Source: Saxidomus purpurata
Lineage: Eukaryota > Mollusca > Bivalvia > Venerida > Veneridae
Length of the DNA: 64,000 nt
NCBI GenBank assembly: GCA_022818135.1
Contig: JAFMSR010000012.1
Span: forward strand, 29,160,025-29,224,024
Direction of reading: 5' to 3'
Shown: positions 1-40,030 of the stretch, one piece after another
Position numbering within the stretch: the first letter of the stretch is position 1
Layout of the letters: every line of letters begins with the position of its first letter
Program-made: the position numbers and the translations under genes
Notes under the pieces: generated by a model
Told to the model about the DNA's origin: nothing
The model's database searches: none
What the model saw: only the letters and a program-made list of their open reading frames with translations

Positions 1-28001
<28,001 letters not shown>

Positions 28002-28811
28002 TTGTGATATGTACATACATGTTGATGATATTGAACTTTGTTTGTTGAGTTATGCGAGTGCAGTGATTTTAATGTGTAACGAGAGATCCACTTAGAAGAG
28101 CTGTTCATATTCACTAAAAAAGTGAATTTTGTCAGAATTTAACGATTCATTAATCAAATTTCTATTCTAAAATACATTTTATTGTTTCATTTCAACATTT
28201 ATTAGCTTTTTAAGAGTTAAAATGTATAAAATTTGAGATTGTGAAATATGAATGAATATGTAGAAAGAAATAAAAAGAAAGCTTTTTCTAATTTGAGCAA
28301 TTCTTGGTGTGAATTTGACCAAATATAAGTGTTCGACCTGTTTCCAGAAGCATGTAGAAATCACTGCAATGTTATTTACAGGTTTGAAACTTTAAAATAC
28401 CCACATCATTGTTACGTTACATCTTTAAGTTTTTTTTATAATACATTACCTTTAGCCTATTTCATATTATATTGGTAGGTGCCAAACTGAGTTTATTACA
28501 AAGATGTAGTTTTACTACAGTGGTTGTCACATTGTAAGGATATTGTATATTGTTATAACACTTTTTAGAGGCAGCATGAAATGTTTAAGGTTATCTAGTT
28601 TAAATGTATACTTCTTGGAAATTATTGTTTTCTGAGACTACTTTTAAAATCAATATTACTTCATCAAGTAAGAGTTTACTTTATTAAGTAAGAGTACTTC
28701 TTAAATTCAATTTTTGATGGTAGATTCTTTCCATTCATCTCTAATCAATTAATATTAAATTTTCTTGGGAAAGTTTCACTTTTTCACAGGTCTGCAAAAC
28801 TCTAAACTGAT
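28002..28811 (+). other. Probable ATP2C1 3' UTR
   Basis: AT-rich, no coding sequence. AATAAA at 28269-28274 is the first candidate polyadenylation signal after the stop. Confidence 0.5.
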
Positions 28812-28815
28812 TTAA

Positions 28816-29351
28816 AGGTCCATTACTAACACCAAATCGAATTTTCTTTTAAATCTGGAATCGTAACAGGAGTCTTCTCAGAAGGAAAAATATGACATAC
28901 TGCATTGAATGTGACCATGTTGTGTTGAAAATATTAGTTTAACAAAAGAATTAATAAATTACATTTTGCCCTTTCAAAAATGAAAGTAGGTTTTCCCATT
29001 TTCAAATATCTTTGTATTTTTCCAGAAATCTCCCAGAGAGAGGCTGTAAATAGGTTGTACATACATGAACATGCCTATTTTGAATTATAATTGAAGAAAT
29101 TTACTTCCAATGATGTGAAAAGTATATGTCTGACTGTTTACAACATTCAATAATGCGAAAGTAGGACAAAAAGACCACCCAGGTCAATATAAGAAAATAC
29201 ACAAACGTTCTCTCGTTTTTCTGCAGCAGTATTTCAAACAGGGAAATACTCCACGGCTATTGTAAAGTTTAAGAGGCCAGTTTCAAACTGTAGTTCCCTG
29301 TTACAATTCTAGATTTAAAAGAAAATTCAATTTGGTGTTAGTAATGGACCT
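28816..29351. mobile_element. 536-bp MITE, TTAA target site, 55-bp inverted ends
   Basis: Inverted repeats at 28816-28870 and 29297-29351 match at about 52 of 55 positions, starting AGGTCCATTACTAACACCAA. TTAA flanks both sides (28812-28815, 29352-29355). No coding capacity. Its ends begin AG like those of the MITE at 16772, but the sequences are otherwise different; a second TTAA family, possibly Kolobok-like. Confidence 0.85.
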
Positions 29352-29479
29352 TTAAACATTGGTTCCAAATCTAGATGTATATTTTATACCCTATACAAAG
29401 TGTTGAAAATATTTGAAAAGCATGATTTTATTTGTGGGGTCTTCAACGCTAGTTTCTGGTTTACATATCACAAGGTGTT

Positions 29480-29666
29480 TGATAGTTATCATCAAATCAG
29501 AATTTTTGATACATATTCTACAATTTGTATATTATGTATCACAAGTACCAGGAAATATTCTGACAAATGTATCTGTCATGTTACGTATTTGATAAAAATG
29601 CTTTTAATTTTACTATCGAAGTTGTGTGAATACTCCAATGTGCTGTCTTCGGACAGCTCTGTTTAA
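29480..29666 (+). repeat. Family 2 tail relic
   Basis: Ends AATACTCCAATGTGCTGTC with hairpin GCTGTC-TTCG-GACAGC and TCTGTTT at 29642-29666. Only the 3' part is recognisable. Confidence 0.5.
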
Positions 29667-30428
29667 ACTTTATCAGAATATTCCTTTCTTTATTTTTTTT
29701 TAGCCTTAATTAGGACTTTTAAGCTTTAATTTCTAGTAAAGCATTTTATTTTTCAATTGATTTTTCTGCACTTATTATATTTTGTAACATTAGGGTCTAT
29801 GTTTGAAAAATAAAACTTATACACAGGTTCTTAACTTTATAGAGGTATATGCAACATAGCTGTATATGTATTTTATTAATGTTTGTGTATACAGTAGAAT
29901 CAGTGTTGAGATGCCAGCCTTGGGTTGTATCAAATATTGTTACATTATAACACATGTCTCCTGAATACAAAGCTTTAGATCTTTGAATTGATTGTTTAAG
30001 TTCAGTTCTTGCTGCCCAAAGCAAGTAGTTCTTTTAACAAGGGTACCGTTTACACAAGTTCAGTTCACCGAGTAAAACAATGGCAAATTGAATTTGGAGA
30101 TATTGATGCGATTTCTTCGTGTGAAGTATCAAAACTTGGGGTCTATTAAAGGTGCTGTATTAGTATCTGTGATTGAGTAATAAACTGTGTGATCGTGAAC
30201 AAATTAAACACCGTTTGTTTTCCTTTCTTTAGTATTTATTAGAAATTTTAGTCTACTTGTAAAAATTGTGAATGTGTTATTTCATTGTATATACATGTAT
30301 ATTATAAATCACATCATTATGATTTATATGAATTATAAAGCGAGTGTGTTAGAAATATGTAAATATAAATACATTCCATGTATTGGTGTGAAATTTTGTT
30401 AACAAAGTGGTAAAATAATTAAGTTTTT
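29667..30428. other. Intergenic, nothing recognised
   Basis: AT-rich with several AATAAA strings. No gene or repeat boundary found. Confidence 0.5.
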
Positions 30429-30895
30429 AGCTAACCTGAGCACACAATGGTAAGTTATTAAAATCAACCGTTATCCAGCATCTGTCAGTCTATCACTTAG
30501 ATACCACAGTTTTAGTCCAGTCTTATTGAAACTTTGTGACAATATTCACATTGATGAAATCTTGGCTGAGTTAGGTCACATGGTCAGATTGTAGAAAAAC
30601 TACAGTAGGGTCATGTGGGATAAAAAACAAAACTAGATAACACAGCCAAATCAAAGAAATAACATGATAACATTCTAGAGGTCACATTCATGAAAAATAG
30701 TCAGAATGTCTCAATGATTTCTAGATCAAATTCGAATACATTTATTCACCAATCATCATGAAAATTGGTCAGAATGCTTGTCCCAAAAATTTTAAGGTCA
30801 AGTGTTAAACTTGGTGAGTAGGTCAAAACATTCAATGGCAAAATATTTCTGTGTAATGATCAGTTGAGGGATATAGGGCCACTTTGGCACTCTTG
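30429..30895 (+). repeat. Family 1 type Helitron-like relic
   Basis: Head AGCTAACCTGAGCAC, body with AAATTGGTCAGAATG, tail ATATAGGGCCACTTTGGCAC and TCTTGTG. The terminal hairpin (GGGCC...GGC) is decayed. Confidence 0.65.
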
Positions 30896-31139
30896 TGTAA
30901 TTTCACTCATTGTCGAGGAAGATGGGTATTTTGTACACAGGAATTGGCTTGTCTGTTTGTTGGTTTTCTTCAATCCTTGGACAAGCCCAAGTTCAAAGCT
31001 TAATTACAAGAGGGTTTTAAATGTAACTCTTTGCATGAATTAATTTATAAAGTATTTCACAAATTTCATAATTGAATCATTGTAAATTTAAGAGTGCATC
31101 AACAAATGTCTGCGGGAAGTAAAAAGAACAAGACTTAGT

Positions 31140-31620
31140 CTAGTTATAAACAAGAGTGTCATAAATTTTTATAGCCCCACAAAACAAGTTTTAAGGGTTG
31201 GGGCTGTATAGTTAACGATTTTTCCTGTCCCGTGGATACTTACTGTCCCGAGATTTATCTCTTTTGCAATCATCGTTTCTACCTGAAACTTTGTCAGAAT
31301 GTTTGAATTTTATAAAATCTTGGTTGGCATTGAAATTGGAGTGTAGCAACTATTTTAATCATCAAATCTGATGGAACCTCTTGCAGAATGTTGGTCTTGT
31401 GAAAGCTGAAGTGGATAGTTAGTGATACACTATACAAGGTAAAAAGTAGGGATGTGTTACAATCATCAGATCTTTTTGTAACTTTGTCACAATATTTGTC
31501 TTGATAAATTATATTTGGTATTGATATAGGATCAAAACGTCCATGTATACAGGCATTATAGCCCTTTGTACACTTACTTTTTGAATTTCTTCTTCCATTG
31601 GTAACTTTACTCCTTTTATT
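31140..31620. repeat. Old repeat relic
   Basis: Begins CAAGAGTGTCATAAATTTTT and TAGCCCCACAAAACAAG, then TGAAACTTTGTCAGAATG and TTTTTGTAACTTTGTCAC, phrases common to the tandem elements here. Termini not defined. Confidence 0.35.
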
Positions 31621-31717
31621 AGAGGTTTTCACTCATTACTTACAGAACACTAGTGAAATATTTATTATCACTCTCACGACTGGTGTCACAGTAAAGGTTG
31701 TACAGGCATTTTCATTA

Positions 31718-32588
31718 CAGTTCGACCCGGATTATTCAACAACCTATTATTCGTATACCTGGTGTAATCCGAAGACAATATTGGCTCCCGAAATGTTTTA
31801 TATATAAATGTATATAAAAATAAACGGGTTATTGAATGGATTTTCGAAAACCCAGTGTTATTCAAGTGTTTTTTCAGTCCGATTGACAATGTTTGTAAGG
31901 AATTTCACACCCATTATTCGAAATGCATTCCAATCAAACCAATAATTGCTGACACTGTCAAGTTGGAAAACACACGCCGTCCGCCCCGTTATATGTGCTA
32001 AGGTGTGATAATTACATACTCGCTTTAACCTTGTTTGTTTTATACCAAAGGAACAACTTTTGTTTTTGTTTGAAGGTCGGTTAAAGATGTTCACCTTTAA
32101 TTTCAAATAACAAACTCGTGACTACCAAACTACCATGCCTATTAAAAGCATGGCTTTTTATTTAACTGTCAAAGAAAAATGACTTCTTCTTGTGCAGATG
32201 TAATTTGGGTTGAGCAATCTGGTGAAGGACCTGGTAATGGGGGGATACCCAGATCAGCTGATATCTTCCTTTCCATTCGTACTGAGCAATCTGGCAAAGG
32301 ACCCGGCCCATGGGGGATACCTAGATCAGCAAAGAGTGGAAAGGTTTTAAAAAGGAAAAAATATATTAAACGTTTGATATGGTTAATTTCTGTTTTCCTT
32401 CTCCTTTCATCTAAATGATATACGCAATGTATATTACGTTAAGCGTCCGTGATAGCTATATACATGTATATATTGACGATTTACATAACAATCAGCTGGC
32501 CATCTTCGGGACTTGGATTATTCGAACCCATGGATTATTCGAAGTAAAATCTTGGTCCCCGGCACTTCGAATAATCGAGACTCGACTG
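31718..32588. mobile_element. pogo/Tigger-like non-autonomous element, TA target site
   Basis: Left end CAGTTCGACCCGGATTATTC, right end (reverse complement) CAGTCGAGTCTCGATTATTC, flanked by TA on both sides (31716-31717, 32589-32590). Repeated GATTATTCGAA motifs lie inside the right end. CAGT-starting ends with a TA duplication are the pogo/Tigger pattern of the Tc1/mariner superfamily. No transposase seen; inside is a twofold duplication of GAGCAATCTGG...GATCAGC at 32212-32330. Confidence 0.65.
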
Positions 32589-32590
32589 TA

Positions 32591-33956
32591 TTTGTTTAGG
32601 TTACAAATTTACAGACAGTTTTGAAGTAATTTTTGAGTACTGGGGTCAATGTCATTTGTCAACGATAAAACCTTTCATCATTTTAGAAAATCATGAAAAC
32701 AGATATTTGTAAAATGACAGTGATATAATTATATTCCAATAACGATATCAAATTCGAAATACTATTTGAAAATGCAGAGATTCTGTACAGATAATTTTTA
32801 GTTTCAGTCAGTCATGCTTGTTGCATATAGGCACTGATGTTTCTCCATTCTTTTGCTGTTAAAAAGTATGTACTAGTGTGTTGTACTTTTTACACCTACA
32901 ATCAAAAAGGCACTTTTAATTTAAATTGTTGTATGGAGTTGTACATTGTTAGCACAGATTTATTGGCCAAAATAACTTGTTTAGCAGACTGTCAGAAATG
33001 GGTGCCAATTCATTCTGCATTAGTACACAACAATCAGTAATATTGATATAAAGTTGGGATTTCTTTCTGTGTCAACATGCAGCCACATTGTTATAGGGGT
33101 ACTTATATTATAGGTTGTTATACATTTGAAGCCATTTTTTATGAACATTTATGTTCATTGATATTTTTCTGGGGTCTTAAAGCTGTTATTTAATTGATAA
33201 AATTCATTTAAGAGAATAAACTTTACTGAATTAAAAAGATAGATAAGAACAGTTGCTTGGCAACTAGCGGCTCCAATTTACATATTGAGGTGTACATGAG
33301 AGACAATTTAACAGACAATATTATTGTGCAATCAATACAAAACTCCCTCACAGATTTGTAATTTTACTTGTTAGGTTGATATAAATTAGTTTTCATCTTG
33401 TGTACATGCAATTATTGAAATTGGAAAGAAATTCATTAGTTTCTGGAAATAATTGATATTTTAGTTGTTGCTGCAGAATTTATTCATATTTTCACTAGTA
33501 AGTCCAAGATGACCAAACTTGACCAAGCACTAGACTTTTTATCTACTTGTATCAGCTGTGTATACAGTATGGTTTAAGATAGGAAGTGTGTTGTGTACTT
33601 TATACTCATTTGCAGACATAGTAATATGTTCACAATCATGTATTTAATTGCCGACATAATATACATGTAGGTGTAGGAGTAAGTTCTTACATGTTTCATA
33701 TGGATGATAAAAACAATAAATTATAAAAACAGGAATTGTGTTTATTTTTCATAGCATTGTGTATAGTGAGATCAAGTTATTACACTGGATGAAACTTACT
33801 TTCAAAACATCAGGGATTTTGCTGAATATGGCCAATTCCAACCAGCAACATCTTGTATAGATTTTAGCCAAAGTTTGCTGGTTTCGTGCTCTATCTTTAA
33901 CTTGTAAAAATAATCTGTGCATAACTTAAAAGAATCTGTGCATACCTTAAGGATTT
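32591..33956. other. Intergenic, nothing recognised
   Basis: No coding region, terminal repeats or known family text seen. Confidence 0.5.
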
Positions 33957-33958
33957 TA

Positions 33959-36493
33959 TTATACCCCCGAAACGAAGTTTGGGGGGGTATATAGGAGTCA
34001 CCCGGTGGTTGGGCAGTCGGGCGGTCGGTCGGTCAGGCGGTCCGTTGCATTTTCCTTGTCCGGAGCACAACTTGAAAACTACTAGTTGGAATTCAATACA
34101 ACTTCATACAATGGTCAAGCACATTGAGAGGGAGTGCAGTGCACAAGAACCATAACTCCATCTTCACTAATTACAGAGTTATTGCCCTTTGTTACTTTTC
34201 CTTGTCCGGAGCATAACTTGAAACCTACTGGTTGGAATTCAATACAACTTTATACAATGGTCAAGCACATTGAGAGGGAGTGCAGTGCACAAGAACCATA
34301 ACTCCATCTGGACTCATTACAAAGTTATTGCCCTTTGTTACTTTTCCTTGTCTGGAGCATAACTTGAAAACTACTGGTGGATATTCAATACAACTTCATA
34401 CAATGGTTAAGCACAATGAGAGGAAGTGCAGTCCACAAGAACCATAACTCTATCTTGAGTAATTACAGAGTTATTGCCCTTTGTTACTTTTCCTTGTCCG
34501 GAGCATAACTTGAAAACTACAAGTTGGAATTCAATACAACTTCATACAATGGTCAAGCACATTGAGAGGGAGTGCAGTGCACAAGAACCATAACTCCATC
34601 TTGATTAATTACAAAGTTATTGCCCTTTGTTACTTTTCCTTGTCCGGAGCATAACTTGAAAACTACTGGTGGGACTTCAATACAACTTCATACAATGGTC
34701 AAGCACAATGAGAGGAAGTGCAGTCAACAAGAACCATAACTCTATCTTGAGTAATTACAGAGTTATTGCCCTTTGTTACTTTTCCTTGTAAGGAGCAGAA
34801 CTTGAAAACTGCTTGTTGGAATTCATTACAACTTCATACAATGGTCAAGTACATTGAAAGGAAGTGCAGTGCACAGGAACCATAACTCTATCTTGAGTAT
34901 TTACAGAGTTATTGCCCATTTTTGGCCTGGGGACTGAAAGTCCCCAAGGCCTAAGTTAGTATACCACATTTCAAACCCTGCAAGAATTTTAGCCGTGCTA
35001 TGTGCGAATAACAACTGTAAACATGCGCTATGCGAAAATAGTGCAAGACAGACCAGATCAATCTTCCGTTTGAATGCCGCATATGATAACATGTTACAAA
35101 TAAAAATAGTACATAAAACTTCAAACGACTGCAGGAAGGTATATAGCTTACGGGCTGCATTACACATTTTTTTCTGTTTTAGAAATTAATGCGCTGTTAG
35201 CTGATTACGGAAGATAATCATATGCATATCACGGAAAAGTACGGATATTTACGGAAATTTACGAAAACATACAAAGCTCGATATAAGAGTTTGTAGTTTG
35301 ATTTTCAAATTTCCGATGTTATTTCATTGACAACTTTGTTATTTATGAACGATAACATATATATTTACCTAAAAATAAATGTCTCTAAAAAAAGATATAA
35401 TTTACGTACATTCCCGAGAAGGAACTAACGTGATCAAATTCACCCACCATTTATCAAGGACGCTGCATGTCGAGGCCCAGTGAACGGTTTCACTGATTAC
35501 AACTACAAGGTAACCCAGAATCATTTTTGGTTTTCTCTGTTATACACATTGTACAGTACTGTATTTATATTTCATGGCTGGTATTGCTTTATTTGTTTCA
35601 AGGTCTTGTCATTGGTACACAATAATTTTCGATCCACATCATCAGATCATATCGCTTGAAGTTGTACAAAGCGCAGATCGAATTATTTGTACTGGCTTAA
35701 ACATTTTATAATGTTGACTATGTGATTATTTTTCATTTAACGTACATTTCATAATAAAACAAACTTCCCTGTCACCCATATATTTGTGAATCATTCATTC
35801 TGTGTCATATATTGAATTTCGTCCTCTGCACATTTCGACCCGCGCTTTAGGTAAGATTCAACGCAGAACACGTAGGTGAAAAGTTGTTTTTCGGGGAGTT
35901 AACCTATAGCCCCCAGGCCTTCAGCGCTCACAGCGCTTTGATTACTTTTCCTTGTCCGGAGCATTACTTGAAAACTACTGGGTGGAATTCAATACAATTA
36001 CATACAATGGTCTAGCACAATGAGAGGAATTGCAGTGTACAAGAACCATAACTCTTTCTTTGCTCATAAGAGAGTTATTGCCCTTTGATACTTCTCTTTT
36101 TCCGCAGCATAACTTGAAAACTACTGGTTGGAATTCAATTTAACTTCATACAATGGTCAAGTACATTGAGAGGAAGTGCAGTGCACAGGAACCATAACTC
36201 TACCGTGACTCATTACACAGTTATTGCCCATTTTTACCTTTCCTTGTCGCAGAGCATAACTTGAAAACTAGTGGTGGGAATGCAATACAACTTCATACAA
36301 TGGTCCAGCACAATGAGAAGAAGTGCAGTGTTCAAGAACCATAACTCTATCTTGACTAATTACAGAGTTATTGCCAAGAACAATATCTCTATTTTAGTGG
36401 GGTTTTTTTTGCAAGGTATTCTGTTACTACGAACTTCCTCAGTTTATAAAGCAGTCTTTCGGGGGTATTAATCACATTTAGTGATAGCTCTAG
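33959..36493 (+). repeat. Family 4 Helitron-like element, interrupted
   Basis: Head TATACCCCCGAAACGAAG with GGGGGGG pairing back to CCCCC, a GGTCGGTCGGTCAGGCGG tract, tandem units of about 139 bp (GAACCATAACTCTATCTTGA, TTACTTTTCCTTGTCCGGAG), subterminal TTTCGGGGGTAT (inverse of the head), hairpin ATCAC-ATTTA-GTGAT, and AGCTCTAG followed by TT. The CTAG-then-T end matches the Helitron 3' rule. A different element is inserted at 34924-35942. Opposite copy at 61396-62424. Confidence 0.85.
34924..35942 (+). mobile_element. Family 7 palindrome-ended element, intact copy
   Basis: Inserted in the family 4 array. Left end is a near-palindrome GGCCTGGGGACT-GAA-AGTCCCCAAGGCC; right end has GCCCCCAGGCCTTCAGCGCT and CACAGCGCTTTGATT. 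The interior contains exon-like text ending CTACAAGGTAACCC. The same element occurs reversed at 49503-51670 and as an end fragment at 49118-49165. Class unknown; no convincing protein. Confidence 0.7.
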
Positions 36494-36950
36494 TTGTAAA
36501 TTTGGTCATATTTATGATGATATAATTTTGGCCATCATTTGTGAATCTATAAATGAAATATTTAGCAAAAGATTCATTTCACATGAATTTATAATTGCAG
36601 AAGTTTCCTTTTGTTAATAATTAATGAAAAGTAATGCTGAATGTAAATGTGCACACAGCAGACTATGGGTGGCCACAACTGCGTATAGCTCAAGTGAGCT
36701 CAATATCTTGCAATATACAAAGAATTGTGCTGTGTGAGGTTCCTTTGATTTATTTTGCTGTATCTGTTTGAAAATCTATAAATACTAGTTCATAGACTCC
36801 CTTTTTCTGTTCACTGTTCATCATATGGAGCTTGTCATACCAATTGTCAGAATACATACTCCTTTTGTCTGATGAAACAAAATCTGGCAACAAACAATAA
36901 GCCCTTAAAATTAAATGTCTGAAATTTAAATCAATAATGAACACAAGTTT

Positions 36951-37232
36951 TTATTTCCAAACAAATCCTGTACTTTCATTGTCCTCTGTAAATGTGATAG
37001 AGGTATCGGACATTTGAAACAGTAACTGTTCTTCATCATAAATATTATTGGGCAGAGGCTCCTGAATGTCATCAGAATAAAATGTTGGCATTGCTACTGG
37101 CTGCTCTTTTTCAAGCATTTTCTTCCTACACTTGTGAGCTGTAGTATCGTATATTCGCACATAGCAGTGGTTGGGACCTGGTACACCTGTACTTGTGTAA
37201 AGACTTTTGTATTTGGTGTTGATTCTCCAGAT
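36951..37232 (-). pseudogene. Duplicate MRPL3 terminal exon, open reading frame intact
   Basis: Copy of the terminal exon at 47581-47841 with the acceptor CACAG kept at 37233-37237 and the same phase ([14 protein letters not shown] start). It stays open for 93 codons; the TGA of the main copy is GGA here and translation would run five residues further (GFVWK) to TAA at 36951-36953. Other changes are in-frame (EEQLLF against EELF). Candidate AATAAA on the - strand at 36749-36754. No other MRPL3 exon lies next to it, so it is a duplicated fragment or an alternative last exon. Confidence 0.7.
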
Positions 37233-37825
37233 CTGTGAATATTTAAGGTCCATATTTATTAAGTTTTTTTTCCAGGGACAGCATATTTACCAAAAAATAA
37301 CAATAAACAAACATTTACTCTTAAACTGGTGCTTGGAAGTCACTCTGCCTTAGCAACCAGTAGTTATCAAGATCCACAAACACATCCATTCAGTCTGATC
37401 GTACTCTGATAAAAGTTTTGACATATGATACAGTATAACATTTTGATAACAACAATATAAACATTCTACTTGAGTGGTTAACCATTTAACAGACCCTTTC
37501 TAAACAAGGAAGTAAAATTAAGATCAGGTTTATAAATTTGGGACTTGATCACAAGATTTTAAAGAATTAATATGTACAGGGAATACAATAATTTTTCCTG
37601 CGTACGCTTACTGAGTACAGTACTTAATAAACAGTGACCTTATATCATTTGTAAGTAATAATTTGATCTATTTATTTCTATTCATTTAATACTTTAACAC
37701 AGTACAACAAAAGCAAACATGTTTAGTTTTGTATTTAATGTCATATAACACAACACTCTTGCATACCGGATCGGGGTATCGGGCGCAGTTTTCACCAGTG
37801 CTGGAAAATCTCATATTACATGGGG

Positions 37826-37870
37826 GAATTACTTGTGACGTAACGTTATAAAGATTGTGACATCACTTCC
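37826..37870 (+). promoter_or_regulatory. Possible promoter of B-box gene A (CRE and TATA)
   Basis: TGACGTAA (37836-37843), a CRE/ATF-type site, lies four bases before TATAAA (37847-37852), with TGACATCA just after. It is about 400 bp upstream of the ATG, inside a block (about 37768-38143) absent from copy B. Inference from motifs only. Confidence 0.3.
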
Positions 37871-37980
37871 CCTGAAACAAAGCCTCTGAATATCACTTGT
37901 TTTTATATCACAATGCATTATTTCTTTAAATTTGCATTTTGAAATTTGTTTTAAAGTGCAAGATGGCATGCAAGAAAACA

Positions 37981-38127
37981 TTTCTATCATGAGACATTTG
38001 GTTCAGATGGAAATATCTGTCACCTCGGGTAACTGTTTTGCAGGAACTCAGCAGAGCCTCATTCCCCCTAAAACAGTTACTCGAGGTGATGGATATTTCC
38101 ATCTGAACCGCGTGCTCATGACAGAAA
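37981..38127. other. Hairpin H1: 58-bp arms around GCAGAGCCTC core
   Basis: Arms 37981-38039 and 38070-38127 are reverse complements with about eight mismatches, and the spacer (38040-38069) holds ACTCAGCAGAGCCTCATT. It lies 140 bp upstream of the B-box ATG at 38267. The same core is the loop of two other hairpins (53279-53335, 58355-58468) whose arms are unrelated. Confidence 0.85.
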
Positions 38128-38228
38128 CTATTAGTACTAGATCTATTTCACTATATAAAGTTGAACTGTTGAAGGAGATAAATATTATCTGTTAATCTGA
38201 AATTTAAAGAGAAGTCTGTTTCATATTT

Positions 38229-38230
38229 AG
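38229..38230 (+). other. Candidate 5' UTR splice acceptor of B-box gene A
   Basis: TTTAG at 38226-38230, 36 bases before the ATG, is kept at the same place in copy B (56462-56466, CTTAG). Conservation in otherwise diverged upstream sequence suggests a 5' UTR intron ahead of a single coding exon. Confidence 0.4.
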
Positions 38231-38266
38231 GTATACCAACGGGCAGGGAGTTCAAATTTGAGGTAA

Positions 38267-40030
38267 ATGGAGGTATCTGGTCGGACACATCAAAGATCAT
38301 TCAAGGACACAATAGGAAAGTCGTCTGCTGAAGCAGATGAAGTGTTCTGTCAGTCATGTAGCAGTGATGAAGACTGTGTGGTTGCCGTGGGATTTTGCCA
38401 AAATTGTAACCAATACTTCTGTGCAGCTTGTTTGAAACCACACCGCAAACAGTCTGTGTCTAGACACCATGTTATCCTTGAAGGTGAACACATGCCAAAG
38501 ACGCAGATGTCAAAAGTTCAGCTTGATCCTTGTGCTGAGCCATGTGCCCAACACACAAATAAAATAGTGAAATTCTATTGCTCTTCACATGATACTGTAG
38601 GATGCAGTGACTGTATGGTTCTGAACCATAAAACATGCAGTGTGGACAGAATACAGGATATATCCAGTTACTACTATAATTCACAAGAACATACAGAATT
38701 AACTGGTAAGGTTGACAAATTCCTCAATTATTTAGATAAACTTAAAGAACAAATGCAAACAAAAGAGCACTTTACTAATGAAACACATAGCAAGGCTGTG
38801 AAGGATATAAAAGCTTTCAGAAAAGAGGTAAATGACTATCTAGACAAGGCAGAAGCTGAGATCCTGGCAGAAGTGAACAAGAGAAAACAGACAGATGAAC
38901 AGATGATGTCAAAGCTGAAAGCAGAGAAACAATCCCTGCAAAATGAAATACAACAATTAGATGAAAAACTAAATCAACAGTCAAATAAAGCTAATGAACT
39001 ATTTGTGGCAGCAAAGAAAATGAAGAAGAAATTGTCATCTCTTGATGCTTCTATAAAACAAATGTTCCAAGACAGCCAGGTCAAACTGTATAGGTTTGAA
39101 CCATCCTTTGAGGTAAGACAGATAATTGCTTCCCAAGTCCAACTAGGGAAACTGGCAGAGAACCGTCAAATGAATAGGCCAAATAAAAAGATAGAAGACA
39201 TGATTCCTCAGTTTGAAGGTGAAATCAATGTACGAGCACCAGAAGAGAAGCAGTGTTGTTATTTAATTGCATCTGCAATTATTTCACCCACTCAGATAGT
39301 ATTAGCAGATTTCGAAAACAAGAGTGTGAAACTAGTTAACATTGAGCAGAAGAAGTTATTGGCCAGATACAACTTCAACACACCTCCAACAGATGTTGCC
39401 AGATTCAATGAGAATACAGTTGCTGTAGCCCTCCCTGATGAACAGAAAATAGAACTTCTGTCAATAACACCTAGTTATAAACTTACTCTGGAGCAGGAGA
39501 TAAATGTGAATTGTTATAGTAAAGTCTTCAGGTTGTTTTGTGAGAAAGATAGAATTATCATAGCAATAAATGGGAAAGTAGAAGTACTTAACACTAGTGG
39601 AGATATCGTTAAAGAAATTACTTTTCCAGACTTAACATGGCCCACATCCATAGCATCTGCTTGCGATTTTGAATCATTCTATGTCTCTAACCATATATAT
39701 CAAGGTAAACCTACAGCTATTTACAAGCTGAATTATGATGGCAGTCTAGTTGCGACATACAAGGATAAGAACTTGCCAGATGTTAGAAAACTGACCATTA
39801 CAAGAGATGGAACACTGTTTGCATGTAATTGGTCTGAACCTGGGAGTATTCATGTGGTGTCTCCAGAGTGCAAGAAACTTAAAGAAATTTTACAAGACAA
39901 TGAACATATCAGAAGGCCATACTGTGTTTCATACTGTGGTGTAACAAATAAACTCTTTGTATGTAACTACCTAGGTAAAAACAGTAAAGACAAGCTCAAT
40001 TATACCATGAAAATTTTCAAGATGAACTAA
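38267..40030 (+). CDS. RING-less double B-box / coiled-coil / propeller protein, copy A (587 aa)
   Basis: TRIM-like protein without a RING, so probably a scaffold or sensor rather than a ubiquitin ligase by itself. B-box 1: C28, C31, C44, C47, C52, C55, H59, H67. B-box 2: C93, H96, C105, H108, C113, C116, H121, C124. Residues about 145-275 are a Lys/Glu/Gln-rich coiled coil; about 320-587 resemble a beta-propeller of the NHL type (repeats such as ALPDEQKIELL and KLNYDGSLVATYKD). No intron in the coding part, as usual for this bivalve class. The start is the first ATG after a conserved acceptor, and copy B begins identically (MEVSGRT). AATAAA at 40661-40666. Exact ligand unknown. Confidence 0.92.
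   Translation: MEVSGRTHQRSFKDTIGKSSAEADEVFCQSCSSDEDCVVAVGFCQNCNQYFCAACLKPHRKQSVSRHHVILEGEHMPKTQMSKVQLDPCAEPCAQHTNKIVKFYCSSHDTVGCSDCMVLNHKTCSVDRIQDISSYYYNSQEHTELTGKVDKFLNYLDKLKEQMQTKEHFTNETHSKAVKDIKAFRKEVNDYLDKAEAEILAEVNKRKQTDEQMMSKLKAEKQSLQNEIQQLDEKLNQQSNKANELFVAAKKMKKKLSSLDASIKQMFQDSQVKLYRFEPSFEVRQIIASQVQLGKLAENRQMNRPNKKIEDMIPQFEGEINVRAPEEKQCCYLIASAIISPTQIVLADFENKSVKLVNIEQKKLLARYNFNTPPTDVARFNENTVAVALPDEQKIELLSITPSYKLTLEQEINVNCYSKVFRLFCEKDRIIIAINGKVEVLNTSGDIVKEITFPDLTWPTSIASACDFESFYVSNHIYQGKPTAIYKLNYDGSLVATYKDKNLPDVRKLTITRDGTLFACNWSEPGSIHVVSPECKKLKEILQDNEHIRRPYCVSYCGVTNKLFVCNYLGKNSKDKLNYTMKIFKMN

Noticed and set aside
32179..32418. 79-codon frame with a repeated EQSG-GPG-GIPRSA motif
   Set aside because: Lies inside the pogo-like element and reflects a short internal duplication; ends in an arbitrary lysine-rich run.
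34901..35167. 88-codon frame ([15 protein letters not shown] start) present in both family 7 copies (also 51424-51690)
   Set aside because: It stays open with an in-frame 3-base difference, but a second frame is open over the same bases in both copies and the stop lies outside the element in flanking DNA, so the frame does not look selected.
37932..38195. 87-codon + strand frame before B-box gene A
   Set aside because: It runs straight through hairpin H1 and most of a block missing from copy B; the inverted arms give it no coherent protein.
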